Shown: positions 39,002 to 48,282, counted from the stretch's first letter. The stretch: 64,000 nt of DNA from Pleomorphomonas sp. (GCA_029976075.1 JARKNW010000096.1:1-64000); one strand, 5' to 3'. The notes: generated from the letters alone by a model not told the origin. Made by a program: numbers and translations.

Positions 39002-40399
39002 CTACTGGCGCAAGGTCAGCGTTGCCGTCACGCTGCTGTCCGTATAGTCGCCCCCGGCCTGGTTGGAGCGGACGATCTTGTGTTCGCCGTCGAGGCCAAG
39101 TTCCACCGTTCGGTTGATCTTGTAGCCGATGCCGGCCTTCAGCGTCGTGGTCGTCACATCGCGATCGATGCCGGCGTAGTCTTCCAACGTCAGTTCGCCG
39201 CCGCTCACCACGAAGGCGTTGGGCGTCAGGGCGTAGGTCACCGTCAGTTCGCCGGTCCGCTTGAGAACGCCCGAGGCACCGGCCGCCGATGTCGGCGCGA
39301 AGCTCGTTGAGGCAATGCCCGTGAGGCGGAGCAGCTCGCTGGGGTCCCAGGTGAACGAAGCCGAGCCGATCAGGCCGGATATGTCGGAAAGACTGCTCTC
39401 CTTGAGCCATTCATAGCCATAGCCGAGCGCGACCTCACCGGCCATGTTGTCGCGCGCCACCGAGACACCGGCCTTCGCCTCGCCACCAACGCCGTTACGG
39501 CTGATGCCATCACCGGCCGCCGCGCGGTCGAAATCGCGCCCGAAGGCGCCGACTTCCACAAACGGTTGCAGGATGGCCCCGCTGTCCAGCGACAGGCGTA
39601 GCGACGAAGACAGGGCGGTGTTGTCGAGCGTCGTGTCGGTCTCGTTCACCGTTCGGTCGATGCCGAGACCGGTCTTCAAGCCGATGCGGCCGCCGAACCG
39701 CTCGTAACCCAATGTGCCCGAAAAAGTATTTTCCTTGCCGTCTCCGGATGTGTCGTCGCGCAGCGTCCAGCCGGCCGAGGCGGTGAGCCGGTCGGCATTG
39801 GTGAGATCGAAGCGACCGGCAATGCTGGCGTCACCCTCGGGCAGTTTCTCGTCGATGCCTGACAGCGAGCGGCGATAGGCGCCGCCAAGGCGCATTTCCA
39901 GGCTGTTGCGCTCCCAGTCAGAACGGGCGTCGATTTCACCGGTCGAACGAACGAAGGTTTCATTACCCTGGATGGAGTGATGGCGAACCCCAAGTCCGGT
40001 CGAGGTGGTTGCATTCACGATGAAGCTGCCGAGGCGCAGGCCCAGCGGCTCGTACTCGGCGCGGGCGTCGGCCTCGCGGGTAACGGGCGGCAGGCTTGGC
40101 GCCACCGCCGGCAATTTGGCCGAGAGACTCGGCGGCACCGGTCGAGCCACCGTCCGAAGCTCGGTCGCCTGCAGGCTGGGGCGCAACGCGGGAATGGCAA
40201 AATCGTCCGTCCCGGGCTTGGGAGTAGTCGCGTCGGACTCGCCTGAGGTCAGATCGCTGCTGGTCGTCGACGGGTCGGCAGGCAGAGAGGTTCTCAATGC
40301 CGGCGTGACATCCGGATCGTCGGCCTCTTGCGCAAAGGCCGGCGCAGCGAGGAGCGCGGACGCCACCGTCAGGACCCGAAAGGTCTGCCGCCGCTGCAC
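39002..40399 (-). CDS. Outer-membrane beta-barrel protein (BBP2_2-like)
   Basis: Predicted outer-membrane porin-like protein. A GTG at 40399 has GGAGG 6 nt upstream and opens a signal peptide (QTFRVLTVASALLAAPAFA). An in-frame GTG at 40420 is weaker. A disordered stretch of about 100 residues rich in Ser/Pro/Thr precedes a barrel of alternating hydrophobic strands (SLEMRLGGAYRRSLSGIDEK, TASAGWTLRDDTSGDGKENT, VALGYGYEWLKESSLSD). It ends in TATLTLRQ, not the classic C-terminal aromatic. The pattern matches the putative beta-barrel porin 2 family of rhizobia. A CtrA-like box lies about 70 bp upstream. Confidence 0.78.
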   Translation of the reverse strand: MQRRQTFRVLTVASALLAAPAFAQEADDPDVTPALRTSLPADPSTTSSDLTSGESDATTPKPGTDDFAIPALRPSLQATELRTVARPVPPSLSAKLPAVAPSLPPVTREADARAEYEPLGLRLGSFIVNATTSTGLGVRHHSIQGNETFVRSTGEIDARSDWERNSLEMRLGGAYRRSLSGIDEKLPEGDASIAGRFDLTNADRLTASAGWTLRDDTSGDGKENTFSGTLGYERFGGRIGLKTGLGIDRTVNETDTTLDNTALSSSLRLSLDSGAILQPFVEVGAFGRDFDRAAAGDGISRNGVGGEAKAGVSVARDNMAGEVALGYGYEWLKESSLSDISGLIGSASFTWDPSELLRLTGIASTSFAPTSAAGASGVLKRTGELTVTYALTPNAFVVSGGELTLEDYAGIDRDVTTTTLKAGIGYKINRTVELGLDGEHKIVRSNQAGGDYTDSSVTATLTLRQ

Positions 40400-40467
40400 C
40401 CCTTGCCTCCGTCGCCGCACTCACCGCCCCAAGCGGTGTCCAGTATTGACGAAGCGTAAAGGAACCT

Positions 40468-40484
40468 GGTTAACGACCCGTTAT
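40468..40484 (-). promoter_or_regulatory. CtrA-like box upstream of the beta-barrel gene
   Basis: On the minus strand it reads ATAA, seven bases, TTAACC, a single mismatch from consensus. It lies 69 bp before the GTG at 40399 and faces that gene. Confidence 0.42.
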
Positions 40485-40555
40485 GGCATCGCCCGAACTG
40501 TTTACCACCCGCCACTTGCGGGGCGGGTGGAACCTCTCGGAATCCATTTCGCGTC

Positions 40556-41023
40556 TCAGTCGGTGGCGGACGATACCGGCTCGACGATGAAGCGACCGTC
40601 GTGATGGCCGGTGATGCGCACGCGCACGCCGGTCGGCAGATCAGGCCCGTCGGCCCGCCAGACGGTATCGTCGAGGCGGATATGACCCGATCCCCCTTCG
40701 ATCGCCCGGTCGACGACGGCCAAACGCCCGACCTGCCGGCCGAGCCGGTCATTGGCAAAGCCATCCCCCTCCTTGGCTGCCCGGCCGTAGAACCGTCTAC
40801 CGACAAGGACCGCGGCCGCCGACAGCAGAACGAACAGAACAAGCTCCACCTGCCAGCTCAGCGCGACGGCGAGCGCCAGAAGACCGACAACGAAAGCCGC
40901 CGCTCCGAACCAGATGAAGAAGGTACCCGGTACAATCACCTCGATGCCGGCGAGCAACAAGGCGAGAAGCAGCCACGACCACGGTCCGAGATAGTCGACC
41001 AGCCCAGCGACCATGCCCATCAT
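40556..41023 (-). CDS. NfeD family membrane protein
   Basis: Short-form NfeD protein (155 residues) that pairs with a stomatin-like partner. Two to three hydrophobic helices lie in the first 75 residues (GPWSWLLLALLLAGIEVIVP, TFFIWFGAAAFVVGLLALAV, VELVLFVLLSAAAVLVG). The C-terminal OB-fold domain is about residues 90-150 (LGRQVGRLAVVDRAIEGGSG, DLPTGVRVRITGHHDGRFIV). It follows the stomatin gene by 23 bp on the same strand, the standard two-gene arrangement. Confidence 0.9.
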   Translation of the reverse strand: MMGMVAGLVDYLGPWSWLLLALLLAGIEVIVPGTFFIWFGAAAFVVGLLALAVALSWQVELVLFVLLSAAAVLVGRRFYGRAAKEGDGFANDRLGRQVGRLAVVDRAIEGGSGHIRLDDTVWRADGPDLPTGVRVRITGHHDGRFIVEPVSSATD

Positions 41024-41046
41024 TCACCCTTTCCCAACCGCTTCCT

Positions 41047-42045
41047 TCAGCCGCCGACCGGCGGCACCGCGCCGCGGCGGCGCGGCGAGCCATCGCTCGG
41101 AGCACCACGAGCCCCATCGTCTCCGGAGAACGCCGAACGGGCCAGCTCGGCGATGCCCCCCAGGGAGCCGATCAGCGCCGATGCCTCGACCGGCAGCATC
41201 AGGATCTTCTGGTTGGGGGAATGGGCGAACTGGCCGAGAGCCTGGGTGTACTTGTCGGCGATGAAGTAATTGAGCGCCTGCACATCGCCGTTCGACACCG
41301 CTTCGGAGACCAGCGACGTTGCCTTGGCCTCGGCCTCGGCAAGACGTTCGCGCGCTTCGGCGTCACGGAAGGCGGCTTCGCGCCGGCCCTCGGCCTGCAG
41401 GACCTGTGCCTGCTTCTCGCCTTCGGCCTTCAGGATTGCCGACTGCCGCAGACCCTCGGCCTCGAGAATCTGGGCGCGCTTTTCACGTTCCGCCTTCATC
41501 TGTCGTGCCATGGAGGCGACGAGGTCGGCCGGCGGATTGATGTCCTTGATCTCGACGCGCGTGATCTTGACGCCCCAGGCCTCGGTCGCCGCATCGACCA
41601 CGTGCAGGAGCCGAGCGTTGATCTCGTCGCGATTGCTGAGGAGACTATCGAGATCCATCGAACCCATCACCGTACGAATGTTGGTCATGGTGATGTTGAG
41701 GATGGCGCTCTGCAGGTTGGAAACCTCATAAGCGGCCCGCGCCGCGTCGAGCACCTGGTAGAAGGCAACACCGTCCACCGTACAGGTGGCGTTGTCGCGG
41801 GTGATGATCTCCTGGCTGGGAACGTCCAGCACCTGCTCCATGCGGTTCAGCTTGGCGCCAATCCGGTCGAAGAAGGGAACGATCAGGTTAAGTCCGGGCT
41901 GAAGCGTGCGCGTGTAGCGGCCAAAACGCTCAACGGTCCAGTTATAGCCTTGCGGGACCTGCTTGATGCCGGCGAACAGGACGATGATGGCAAACAGAAC
42001 CAACGCGATGATTGCAACATCGCCGCCGCTCAGAAAGATATCCAT
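41047..42045 (-). CDS. qmcA: SPFH/Band 7 (QmcA-type stomatin) membrane protein
   Basis: Membrane scaffold protein of the stomatin/prohibitin group. GGGGAGG lies 5 nt before the ATG at 42045, which starts [20 protein letters not shown], a single N-terminal membrane helix. The SPFH domain (about residues 25-200) has the motifs [34 protein letters not shown] and [16 protein letters not shown] Glu/Ala-rich helix follows (about 190-245, [20 protein letters not shown]). The 332-residue length fits. It precedes nfeD, so the pair likely works together in membrane quality control. Confidence 0.92.
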   Translation of the reverse strand: MDIFLSGGDVAIIALVLFAIIVLFAGIKQVPQGYNWTVERFGRYTRTLQPGLNLIVPFFDRIGAKLNRMEQVLDVPSQEIITRDNATCTVDGVAFYQVLDAARAAYEVSNLQSAILNITMTNIRTVMGSMDLDSLLSNRDEINARLLHVVDAATEAWGVKITRVEIKDINPPADLVASMARQMKAEREKRAQILEAEGLRQSAILKAEGEKQAQVLQAEGRREAAFRDAEARERLAEAEAKATSLVSEAVSNGDVQALNYFIADKYTQALGQFAHSPNQKILMLPVEASALIGSLGGIAELARSAFSGDDGARGAPSDGSPRRRGAVPPVGG

Positions 42046-42112
42046 GGCTGCCTCCCCAGAAATGCACACTAAGTCTAGGCATTCCCGGAGAGAAATTCAA
42101 ATGGCCGCCATA

Positions 42113-42637
42113 TCAGGCGGCAACCGTGGCTGGCTGGGCCGTCGCTGCGCGGCCGGTCGGACGAAGCACGCCCTCGGCACCGTCAAGCGCGCCCGGGACG
42201 AGTTCAAGGCCAAGGAAACGCGACCGTTCGAACGGGCCGGGCATGGCGAGCTTCTCCATGCCGCGCGTTGAAAAGCCGAAGCGGCGATAATAGGGCTCGT
42301 CCCCTACCAGAACGATGGCACCATGACCAAGCGCCCGCGCCCGCTCGGCGGCGAGCCGCATCAAGGTCGCACCGATGCCGGCGCCCCGACACTCGTCTTC
42401 GACGGCGAGCGGTCCAAGCAGCAACAGCGACGACTGTCCGGCGGACGCCTCCCACAGGCGCACGCTGCCGACGAGACGGTCGCCGTCCCGGGCAACGAGC
42501 GCCAACCCCTCGGCGGGAAGACGCCCCGAGCGAATCTTCTCCGAGGATTTGCGGAAGCGGGCCGGCCCGAAGGCACGGTCGAGCAAGGTCTCGCGGGCGA
42601 ACACGTCACCCGGCAGTTCATTCATGTAGGCGATCAT
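42113..42637 (-). CDS. GNAT family N-acetyltransferase (YhbS-like)
   Basis: Acetyl-CoA-dependent N-acetyltransferase; substrate unknown. Motif A is LGPLAVEDECRGAGIGATLM, with the Q/RxxGxG/A signature as RGAGIG. YYRRFGFSTRG is the usual end of the domain. The protein is 174 residues and starts MIAYMNELPGDVFARETLLD. It matches the YhbS group, which is broad. It lies between the ornithine decarboxylase and stomatin genes, all on the minus strand, but with no evident operon link. Confidence 0.87.
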   Translation of the reverse strand: MIAYMNELPGDVFARETLLDRAFGPARFRKSSEKIRSGRLPAEGLALVARDGDRLVGSVRLWEASAGQSSLLLLGPLAVEDECRGAGIGATLMRLAAERARALGHGAIVLVGDEPYYRRFGFSTRGMEKLAMPGPFERSRFLGLELVPGALDGAEGVLRPTGRAATAQPATVAA

Positions 42638-42722
42638 CGAGGCAACCCCGCCCCCCGACCTGTCGGACGGGGTGATGAAGTTACAAAAGGAACCGGTCGG
42701 CAGCTCGCCGCCCGGAGTTCAC

Positions 42723-43868
42723 TCAGATCACGTAGGACTTGAGCGGCGAAAAGCCGTTGAAGGCCACCGCCGAATAAGTCGTCGTGTAGGCACCGGTACC
42801 TTCGATCAGCACTTCGTCGCCGATCTCCAGGCTGATGGGCAGCTCGTAGGGGGTCTTCTCGTAAAGCACATCGGCGCTGTCGCAGGTCGGGCCGGCCAGA
42901 ACGCAGGGAGCGGTCGCGCCCCCATCGTGACGGGTGCGGATCGGATAGCGGATCGCCTCTTCCATCGTCTCGGCGAGACCACCGAACTTGCCAATATCGA
43001 GGTAGACCCAGCGCTGCTCGTCGTCGCGGTGCTTCTTGGAAATCAGCACCACTTCCGCCTTGATCATGCCGGCGCCGCCGACCATGCCGCGCCCCGGCTC
43101 GATGATCGTCTCCGGCACATGATTGCCGAAGTGGCGGCGAACCGCCTCGTCGATCGATCGACCGTAGGCTTCGGTCGCCGGCACGTCCTTGAGATAACGG
43201 GTCGGGAAACCACCGCCGAGGTTGACCATCTTGAGCTGGATGCCGCGATCGGCCAGCTCGCCAAAGATGGTCGCAGCCGACGACAGCGCGCTATCCCAGG
43301 CATCGAGGTTGCCCTGCTGAGATCCGACATGGAAGGAAATGCCGTGGGCGGCGAGGCCGGAACGGTGGGCGTGCTCGAGAACCTCGGCCGCCATCGAGGG
43401 CTCGCAGCCGAACTTGCGGCTGAGCGGCCATTCGGCACCGGCTCCATCGCAGAGGATACGGCAGAACACCTTCGCGCCCGGCTTGCCAGTCGCCTCGGCC
43501 TGACGGGCAACCTTGTCCACCTCCGCCTCGCAGTCGACGGCAAACAGGTTGACACCAAGCTCGAGGGCGCGAGCAATATCGCGCTCCTTCTTGATGGTGT
43601 TGCCGAAGGAAATGCGGTCGGCCGTTGCGCCGGTAGCCAGCACCATCTCGATCTCGGGGATCGAGGCGCAGTCGAAGGACGAGCCGAGATCGGCAAGCAG
43701 CTGCAGCACTTCCGGCGCCGGATTGGCCTTCACCGCGTAGTAGATGCGAGTGTCGGGCAGGGCGTGACGGAAAGCATTGAAGTTGCTGCGAACGACGTCG
43801 AGGTCAACCACCAGGCAAGGGCCTTCGGGTCGTCGGCTGGCAAGGAAGTCGAGAATACGCGCGGTCAT
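42723..43868 (-). CDS. odc: Ornithine decarboxylase, type III PLP fold
   Basis: Decarboxylates ornithine (possibly also lysine) to putrescine. PLP lysine K47 is in YYAVKANPAPEVL, the glycine-rich phosphate loop is NLGGGFPTRY and EPGRGMV binds PLP phosphate. The catalytic C329 lies in GPTCDSADVL. This is the eukaryote-like fold, distinct from large E. coli SpeC. The ATG at 43868 has GGAG 9 nt upstream; an upstream ATG lacks one. At 381 residues the length matches alphaproteobacterial ODC. It has a long leader with speF-like structure. Putrescine would feed homospermidine synthase at 53434. Confidence 0.93.
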   Translation of the reverse strand: MTARILDFLASRRPEGPCLVVDLDVVRSNFNAFRHALPDTRIYYAVKANPAPEVLQLLADLGSSFDCASIPEIEMVLATGATADRISFGNTIKKERDIARALELGVNLFAVDCEAEVDKVARQAEATGKPGAKVFCRILCDGAGAEWPLSRKFGCEPSMAAEVLEHAHRSGLAAHGISFHVGSQQGNLDAWDSALSSAATIFGELADRGIQLKMVNLGGGFPTRYLKDVPATEAYGRSIDEAVRRHFGNHVPETIIEPGRGMVGGAGMIKAEVVLISKKHRDDEQRWVYLDIGKFGGLAETMEEAIRYPIRTRHDGGATAPCVLAGPTCDSADVLYEKTPYELPISLEIGDEVLIEGTGAYTTTYSAVAFNGFSPLKSYVI

Positions 43869-43902
43869 GGCCCGGAACTCCATCGTCCAAACACTGTGTT
43901 CT

Positions 43903-44060
43903 GAGGATGAGCAGTCCCTCTCCGCGCCCCGGTGTGGACCCGGCACGCGCGAGCAAATGCATCCTCAATCGCCTTCCGTTTCCGGAAGACGGTGGATGTG
44001 AGTTACGACCTCGAACCCCAAGCGCCCGGCGAAGATGCGCCGTGCGGTCAAGCCTCTTGG
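43903..44060 (-). promoter_or_regulatory. speF-like leader RNA of ornithine decarboxylase
   Basis: Rfam describes a speF leader before alphaproteobacterial ornithine decarboxylase genes. Here the minus-strand leader shows a CUUCCG-GAAA-CGGAAG hairpin (43973-43988) with GNRA loop. A long-range stem GAGGATG/CATCCTC (43903-43909 with 43960-43966) also forms near the start codon. Both are consistent with a structured leader in the right place. I could not align it to the covariance model; the boundaries are approximate. Confidence 0.5.
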
Positions 44061-44769
44061 TCGTGCAGCCTTTGATTGGACGGATTGCTCCTGTCCGCAC
44101 GTCCGGCAAGGAAGTAGTGCCTCTTCAGTAACGCCAGCGTTTGGAGCGCCGACAGAGACCAAAAAAGCCCTCTACGTCGTTGCTTTAAGTCGCGTCCGCC
44201 GCTTGAGAAGCAGCTTAGACCCGGTTTAACTCCGGTCACCGGTTTGCCCTCGCCGGAACCGCCGTTAGCGGCCCTAGCGAAACCGGCACGCAACCACAGG
44301 CACGTGCGAAATTGGGCAAGGACGCATGTACTCTGCGTCGCCCCCTTCTGCAAGACCTCAGAATTGGAAAATCCGTTTGTGACGATAATTTCATGCCGCC
44401 TGCATATGAGGCAGGCTGTGAGAGGCCGCCTCACAGCGCTTCTGATGCCCCCGCTACCCAAGTGCAAACGGCAATTTCAAAGCGGCAGTAGTTCAGCCTG
44501 AAGAATTCGATTGTGCACTCACGGGAAACGATACGTAAAACAGCAGAAAATCGCATGATTCTGCGATGGAGACCTGATTTTTCATATTGACGGATCTGAT
44601 CAGATTCAGGTCTTTAGTGTTAACGGGCGCGACCGCCGGTTGGCCAACTGCTGCTGTCACATGGTCGGCCCTAAAGCGCTTTCGCCATTTCACAGGCGTT
44701 TCCGGAGGCCACGGAACCGCAGGCGTCATGTTGTCGAAAGTCCGAAACGTCTCAAACTGGCGGCGGATA
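44061..44769. other. Non-coding region, about 700 bp, between odc leader and LysR gene
   Basis: It is less GC-rich than surrounding genes and has no credible gene. It contains stem-loops near 44397-44432 (GCCTGC/GCAGGC and TGTGAG/CTCACA). A 12-bp perfect palindrome ATCTGATCAGAT is at 44594-44605, nested inside a wider inverted repeat GACCTGA (44571-44577)/TCAGGTC (44606-44612). These may be operators for the LysR gene. Confidence 0.5.
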
Positions 44770-45714
44770 ATGGATACATTCACTCGCATGCGTACTTTCG
44801 TGGAGGTCGTCGAAGCGGGCGGGTTCTCTGCGGCGGCACGAAAGCTCGGCCGGTCCAAGGCCCTGATCTCGAAATACGTCAAGGAACTTGAAGATGAGTT
44901 GGGCGCGCGCCTGATGAATCGCACGACGCGGCGCCTGTCGCTGACCGAACTCGGTCAGGCCTACTTCCGCGATGCTGGAGAAATACTCCAACGGGTCGAC
45001 GACCTTCAGGACATGGTGCGAGAACGCCATGGCGAGCCCACCGGCCTGCTGCGCGTCGCCGCGCCCCGCACCTTCGGCGATTCGACGCTCGGCAAGGCGA
45101 TCATGGACTTCGTGGTGGCCAACCCCGCCATCCGGCTGGATCTCAGGCTGGACGACCGATTCGTCGACTTGATCGACGAGGGCTTTGATTGCGCGATCCG
45201 CGTCAGCGAACTCTCCGATTCGAGCCTGATCGCCCGCAAGCTAGCCAACTATCGCTTTGCGACCGTGGTACATCCCGACGTCGCCGCCACCCACGGCTTG
45301 CCGCAGACGCCCGACGATTTGACGCGCCTGCCCTGCGTCATCGATTCCAACCTGCGCAACCGCTTCAACTGGCGTTTCCTGGTCGATGGTATCCGGCAGA
45401 CGGTGCCGGTGTCGGGACGCGTCGAGGTGAACTCGCCATCCGCCGTCCGCCTCGCCGTGCTGGCGGGCCTGGGCTATGGTTCGGTACCCTACAAGATGGT
45501 GGAAGACGACGTCGCAGCCGGTCGCCTCAAGGTGGTGCTGTCCGACTTCGAACTGGGCGCCGCCAGCATCTATGTCGTTTATCCGCATCGACGCCATCTT
45601 TCCGCGAAGATACGCGCCTTCGTCGACTTCATGGCCGACTGGTTCCAGAAGAATGGCGACGAATGCGACGGTGGAACGACCGCATCGATACCCGAGGTAG
45701 CGGAGCAAGGTTGA
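44770..45714 (+). CDS. LysR family transcriptional regulator
   Basis: DNA-binding regulator with N-terminal winged HTH (about residues 1-60: MDTFTRMRTFVEVVEAGGFS, AAARKLGRSKALISKYVKEL) and C-terminal effector domain (about 90-300). RLMNRTTRRLSLTELGQAYF is the characteristic linker helix of the group that includes PA0477/CrgA-type regulators. The start at 44770 has GGCGGCGG upstream; the longer frame reaches into the dyad-rich leader and is unlikely. The 314-residue length is normal. The divergent neighbour is odc, 900 bp away, so its target is uncertain. Confidence 0.9.
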   Translation: MDTFTRMRTFVEVVEAGGFSAAARKLGRSKALISKYVKELEDELGARLMNRTTRRLSLTELGQAYFRDAGEILQRVDDLQDMVRERHGEPTGLLRVAAPRTFGDSTLGKAIMDFVVANPAIRLDLRLDDRFVDLIDEGFDCAIRVSELSDSSLIARKLANYRFATVVHPDVAATHGLPQTPDDLTRLPCVIDSNLRNRFNWRFLVDGIRQTVPVSGRVEVNSPSAVRLAVLAGLGYGSVPYKMVEDDVAAGRLKVVLSDFELGAASIYVVYPHRRHLSAKIRAFVDFMADWFQKNGDECDGGTTASIPEVAEQG

Positions 45715-45780
45715 CATCGTCCCGCCTTGTTTGGCAGCGATGTGTCGTCAAGCGCTCAAAGCTGCCGCCACTGCCACGGG

Positions 45781-46455
45781 ATGTCGCTCGTGACCAACAA
45801 GACGTTTCTTGCCGCCGCTCTGCTTGTCGGCGTCCTTGTCACAGCCGCTCCCGCCATCGCCCATCCCCATGTCTGGGTCGATGCGAAGGCCGAGCTGGTT
45901 TTCAACCCCAAGGGAGAGATTACCGCCGTTCGCAATATCTGGCGCTTCGACGAGGCCTATTCGGCCTTCGCAAGCCAGGGGCTCGATACCAACGGTGATG
46001 GCAAGCTCAGCACCGAGGAACTGAAACCGCTGGCCGACATCAACGTCGAGTCGCTGAAGGACTATGCCTATTTCACCTTCATCACGGCGGGCGACGGCAA
46101 GGACATCGATTTCGGCAAGCCCACCGAGTATTGGCTGCAGGACCAGGGCGGCCGCCTCATCCTGTTCTTCACCTTGCCAACCAAGGAACCGGTCAAGACC
46201 GCCGGAAAGATCAAGCTCGAAATCTACGACCCGACCTTCTTCGTCGCCTTTCGCATGATCGACGACAAGGACGGCCCCATCGTCCTGGACAATGCACCCG
46301 CCGCCTGTAGCGCCAAGACGTTCCGGCCGCCCGACATGGATCCGGCCGCCGCTGCCGCGCTCGCCGCCATTCCGGCCGATCAGCGCAACCTGCCTCCCGA
46401 GTTGCAGCTTCTGGCCGACGACCAGACCAACGGGGCCGACATAACATGTCATTGA
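45781..46455 (+). CDS. DUF1007 family periplasmic protein
   Basis: Exported protein of the DUF1007 family, commonly paired with NicO/RcnA-type metal exporters. The signal peptide is NKTFLAAALLVGVLVTAAPA, cleaved near AIA. HPHVWVDAKAELVF right after the signal is the family signature and supplies His residues for metal. An EF-hand-like loop (DTNGDGKLSTEELKPL) follows. The start at 45781 has only a weak ribosome site; GTG at 45790 is possible. The gene overlaps the NicO gene by 10 nt, so they are co-translated. Confidence 0.88.
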   Translation: MSLVTNKTFLAAALLVGVLVTAAPAIAHPHVWVDAKAELVFNPKGEITAVRNIWRFDEAYSAFASQGLDTNGDGKLSTEELKPLADINVESLKDYAYFTFITAGDGKDIDFGKPTEYWLQDQGGRLILFFTLPTKEPVKTAGKIKLEIYDPTFFVAFRMIDDKDGPIVLDNAPAACSAKTFRPPDMDPAAAAALAAIPADQRNLPPELQLLADDQTNGADITCH

Positions 46456-47522
46456 CCACCCGCCCTGCCCGCGTCGCCACTTTCGGCCTTGTCGCACTCT
46501 TGCTGGCCGCAGCGCCGACCCTGGCCTCGACCGGTCCCTTCGGCGTCGGCTTGCCGGAACCGGCCGCCACCGGCGGCGCCTTCCTTCCGGGGCTCTTTCG
46601 CTTCATTGCCACCTGGCAGGCCAGCTTCTATCGCGATCTCACGGCAACCATCTCCGCCATGAAGTCGAACGGCAGCGCCGGCCTCTGGCTGATGACCCTC
46701 TCCTTTCTTTACGGCGTGCTCCATGCCATCGGTCCCGGCCATGGCAAGGCGGTGATCTCCACCTATGTGCTCGCCAACCGGGAAACGGCCCGCAACGGCG
46801 CACTCCTCGCCCTGGTCTCGGCCCTCGCGCAGGCCGTGACGGCGGTCGTCATGGTGCTGGTCGCCGCGGTGCTGCTCGGTGCCACCTCCATTGCCATGAC
46901 TCGCGCCGCAGCGCTGCTCGAGACTGGCTCTTTCGCGCTGATCGTCCTGCTCGGCCTCTGGCTGGTCTGGCGCAAGATCGTGCGCCCACTCGGCGACTGT
47001 ATGGCGGAACGCTATGCCCCGGTCGCCGTGACGGTGGGCGGCGCCCCCGCCGTCATGACCACCAGCTTTGCCGCGGCAGTCTCACACGAGGACTGCGGTC
47101 ACGACCATCGCCGGCTCGGTCTCAAGCCGGCGCGGCATGTTCATGACGCCTGCTGCGGCCACGCCCACGCACCATCGCCGCAAGCGGCGGCCGGACGTCT
47201 CGACTGGAAGAAGGCTTGGTCGGCAGTCGTCGCCGTCGGTCTGCGCCCCTGCACCGGCGCGCTGATCGTGCTGGTCTTCGCCCTGAGCCAGGGCCTGCTG
47301 ATCGCCGGCATCGCCTCGGCCTTCACCATGGCGCTCGGGACCGGCTTCACCGTTGCCGCCCTGACGCTCGCCGCAGTCACGACCCGTGGCCTCGCCGTCC
47401 GTCTGGCCGCCACCGGCAGCGGTGATCTTGCTTACCGCCTTCATGCCTTCATCGAAGCGGGGGCCGCAGTCGTGGTGTTGATGTTCGGCCTGCTGATGTT
47501 CGGCGCTTCTCTTTGGGGTTGA
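46446..47522 (+). CDS. NicO/RcnA-type nickel/cobalt transporter
   Basis: Multi-pass membrane protein that would move nickel, cobalt or zinc. The signature FLYGVLHAIGPGHGKAVISTYV lies near residue 93, with conserved HAxGPGHGK. VGLRPCTGALIVLVFALSQG near residue 265 is the second family motif. A His/Cys-rich loop (about 216-245: SHEDCGHDHRRLGLKP, HVHDACCGHAHAPS) sits between helices and probably binds metal. The 358-residue length fits. It overlaps DUF1007 at its start and ends 13 bp from the convergent PuuD-like gene. Confidence 0.92.
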   Translation: MSLTTRPARVATFGLVALLLAAAPTLASTGPFGVGLPEPAATGGAFLPGLFRFIATWQASFYRDLTATISAMKSNGSAGLWLMTLSFLYGVLHAIGPGHGKAVISTYVLANRETARNGALLALVSALAQAVTAVVMVLVAAVLLGATSIAMTRAAALLETGSFALIVLLGLWLVWRKIVRPLGDCMAERYAPVAVTVGGAPAVMTTSFAAAVSHEDCGHDHRRLGLKPARHVHDACCGHAHAPSPQAAAGRLDWKKAWSAVVAVGLRPCTGALIVLVFALSQGLLIAGIASAFTMALGTGFTVAALTLAAVTTRGLAVRLAATGSGDLAYRLHAFIEAGAAVVVLMFGLLMFGASLWG

Positions 47523-47535
47523 ACGAAAGCACCGC

Positions 47536-48282
47536 TCAGCGCTTGGCTGCCTCGGCACTGATCGCCGCTCCGAAGGCTTCGAGAATGGCCTTCGAGGGAC
47601 CATCGGCGGCTCCCCAGTATTCGGGATGCCATTGAACGCCCAGCGTGAAGCCGGCCGCATCCTTCACCGACACTGCCTCGATGGTACCGTCCGGTGCCGT
47701 CGCCTCGACGACGAGGCGTTCCGACAGACGCGCCACCGCCTGCCGGTGCAGCGAGTTCACCTGGATTTCGCCATCGACGATGCGGCCGAGACAACCGCCG
47801 GCGGCGATCGTCACGCCGTGGCGGATGGCGAATTTTCCGTCCATCTCGGGAACATCGGGATGACGATGGTCCATGCGCCCCGGCTGTTCCTGGATATCGG
47901 AGGCCAGCGAACCGCCGAGAGCCACGTTGAGTTCCTGCAGGCCGCGACAGATGCAGAGCAGTGGAATGCCGCGCTCGATCGCCCGTCGGATCAGCGGCAG
48001 GCTGGTGGCGTCTCGCACCTCGTCATAGGGGCCCATCGCCTCGGTCGCCGTTACGCCATAGAGCGAGGGATGGACATTGGTCCTCGATCCCGTGGCAACG
48101 ACGCCATCGACCCGGTCGAGAACCGCGTCGAGATCAAGGCGCGCCCCGAAAGCCGACAGGATCACCGGAATACCGCCCGATACGCCGAGCACGGCTTCGA
48201 GATAGGTACTGGGTGCACAGTGCCAGGTGTAGCCATCGAAATCACGGGTATCGGCGGTGAAGAGAACAACGGGAGCGGTCAT
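47536..48282 (-). CDS. Gamma-glutamyl-gamma-aminobutyrate hydrolase family protein (PuuD-like)
   Basis: Class I glutamine amidotransferase-like hydrolase of the PuuD family (C26), which cleaves gamma-glutamyl-GABA in putrescine breakdown. The nucleophile is in LLCICRGLQELNVALGGSL (Cys of CRG), and the His/Glu pair is in FTLGVQWHPEYW. GVVATGSRTNVHPSLYG is also typical. The start at 48282 (MTAPVVLFTADTR) was chosen because the upstream extension is not conserved-looking. It is 248 residues. No other puu genes are adjacent, so the substrate is uncertain. Confidence 0.87.
   Translation of the reverse strand: MTAPVVLFTADTRDFDGYTWHCAPSTYLEAVLGVSGGIPVILSAFGARLDLDAVLDRVDGVVATGSRTNVHPSLYGVTATEAMGPYDEVRDATSLPLIRRAIERGIPLLCICRGLQELNVALGGSLASDIQEQPGRMDHRHPDVPEMDGKFAIRHGVTIAAGGCLGRIVDGEIQVNSLHRQAVARLSERLVVEATAPDGTIEAVSVKDAAGFTLGVQWHPEYWGAADGPSKAILEAFGAAISAEAAKR

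Noticed and set aside
44048-44467. 139-codon minus-strand frame ending in a plausible peptide (TLALLKRHYFLAGRA) in the odc leader
   Set aside because: No ATG, GTG or TTG start near the peptide-like part and no ribosome site. It might be worth checking as a leader peptide, but the sequence alone does not support a gene.
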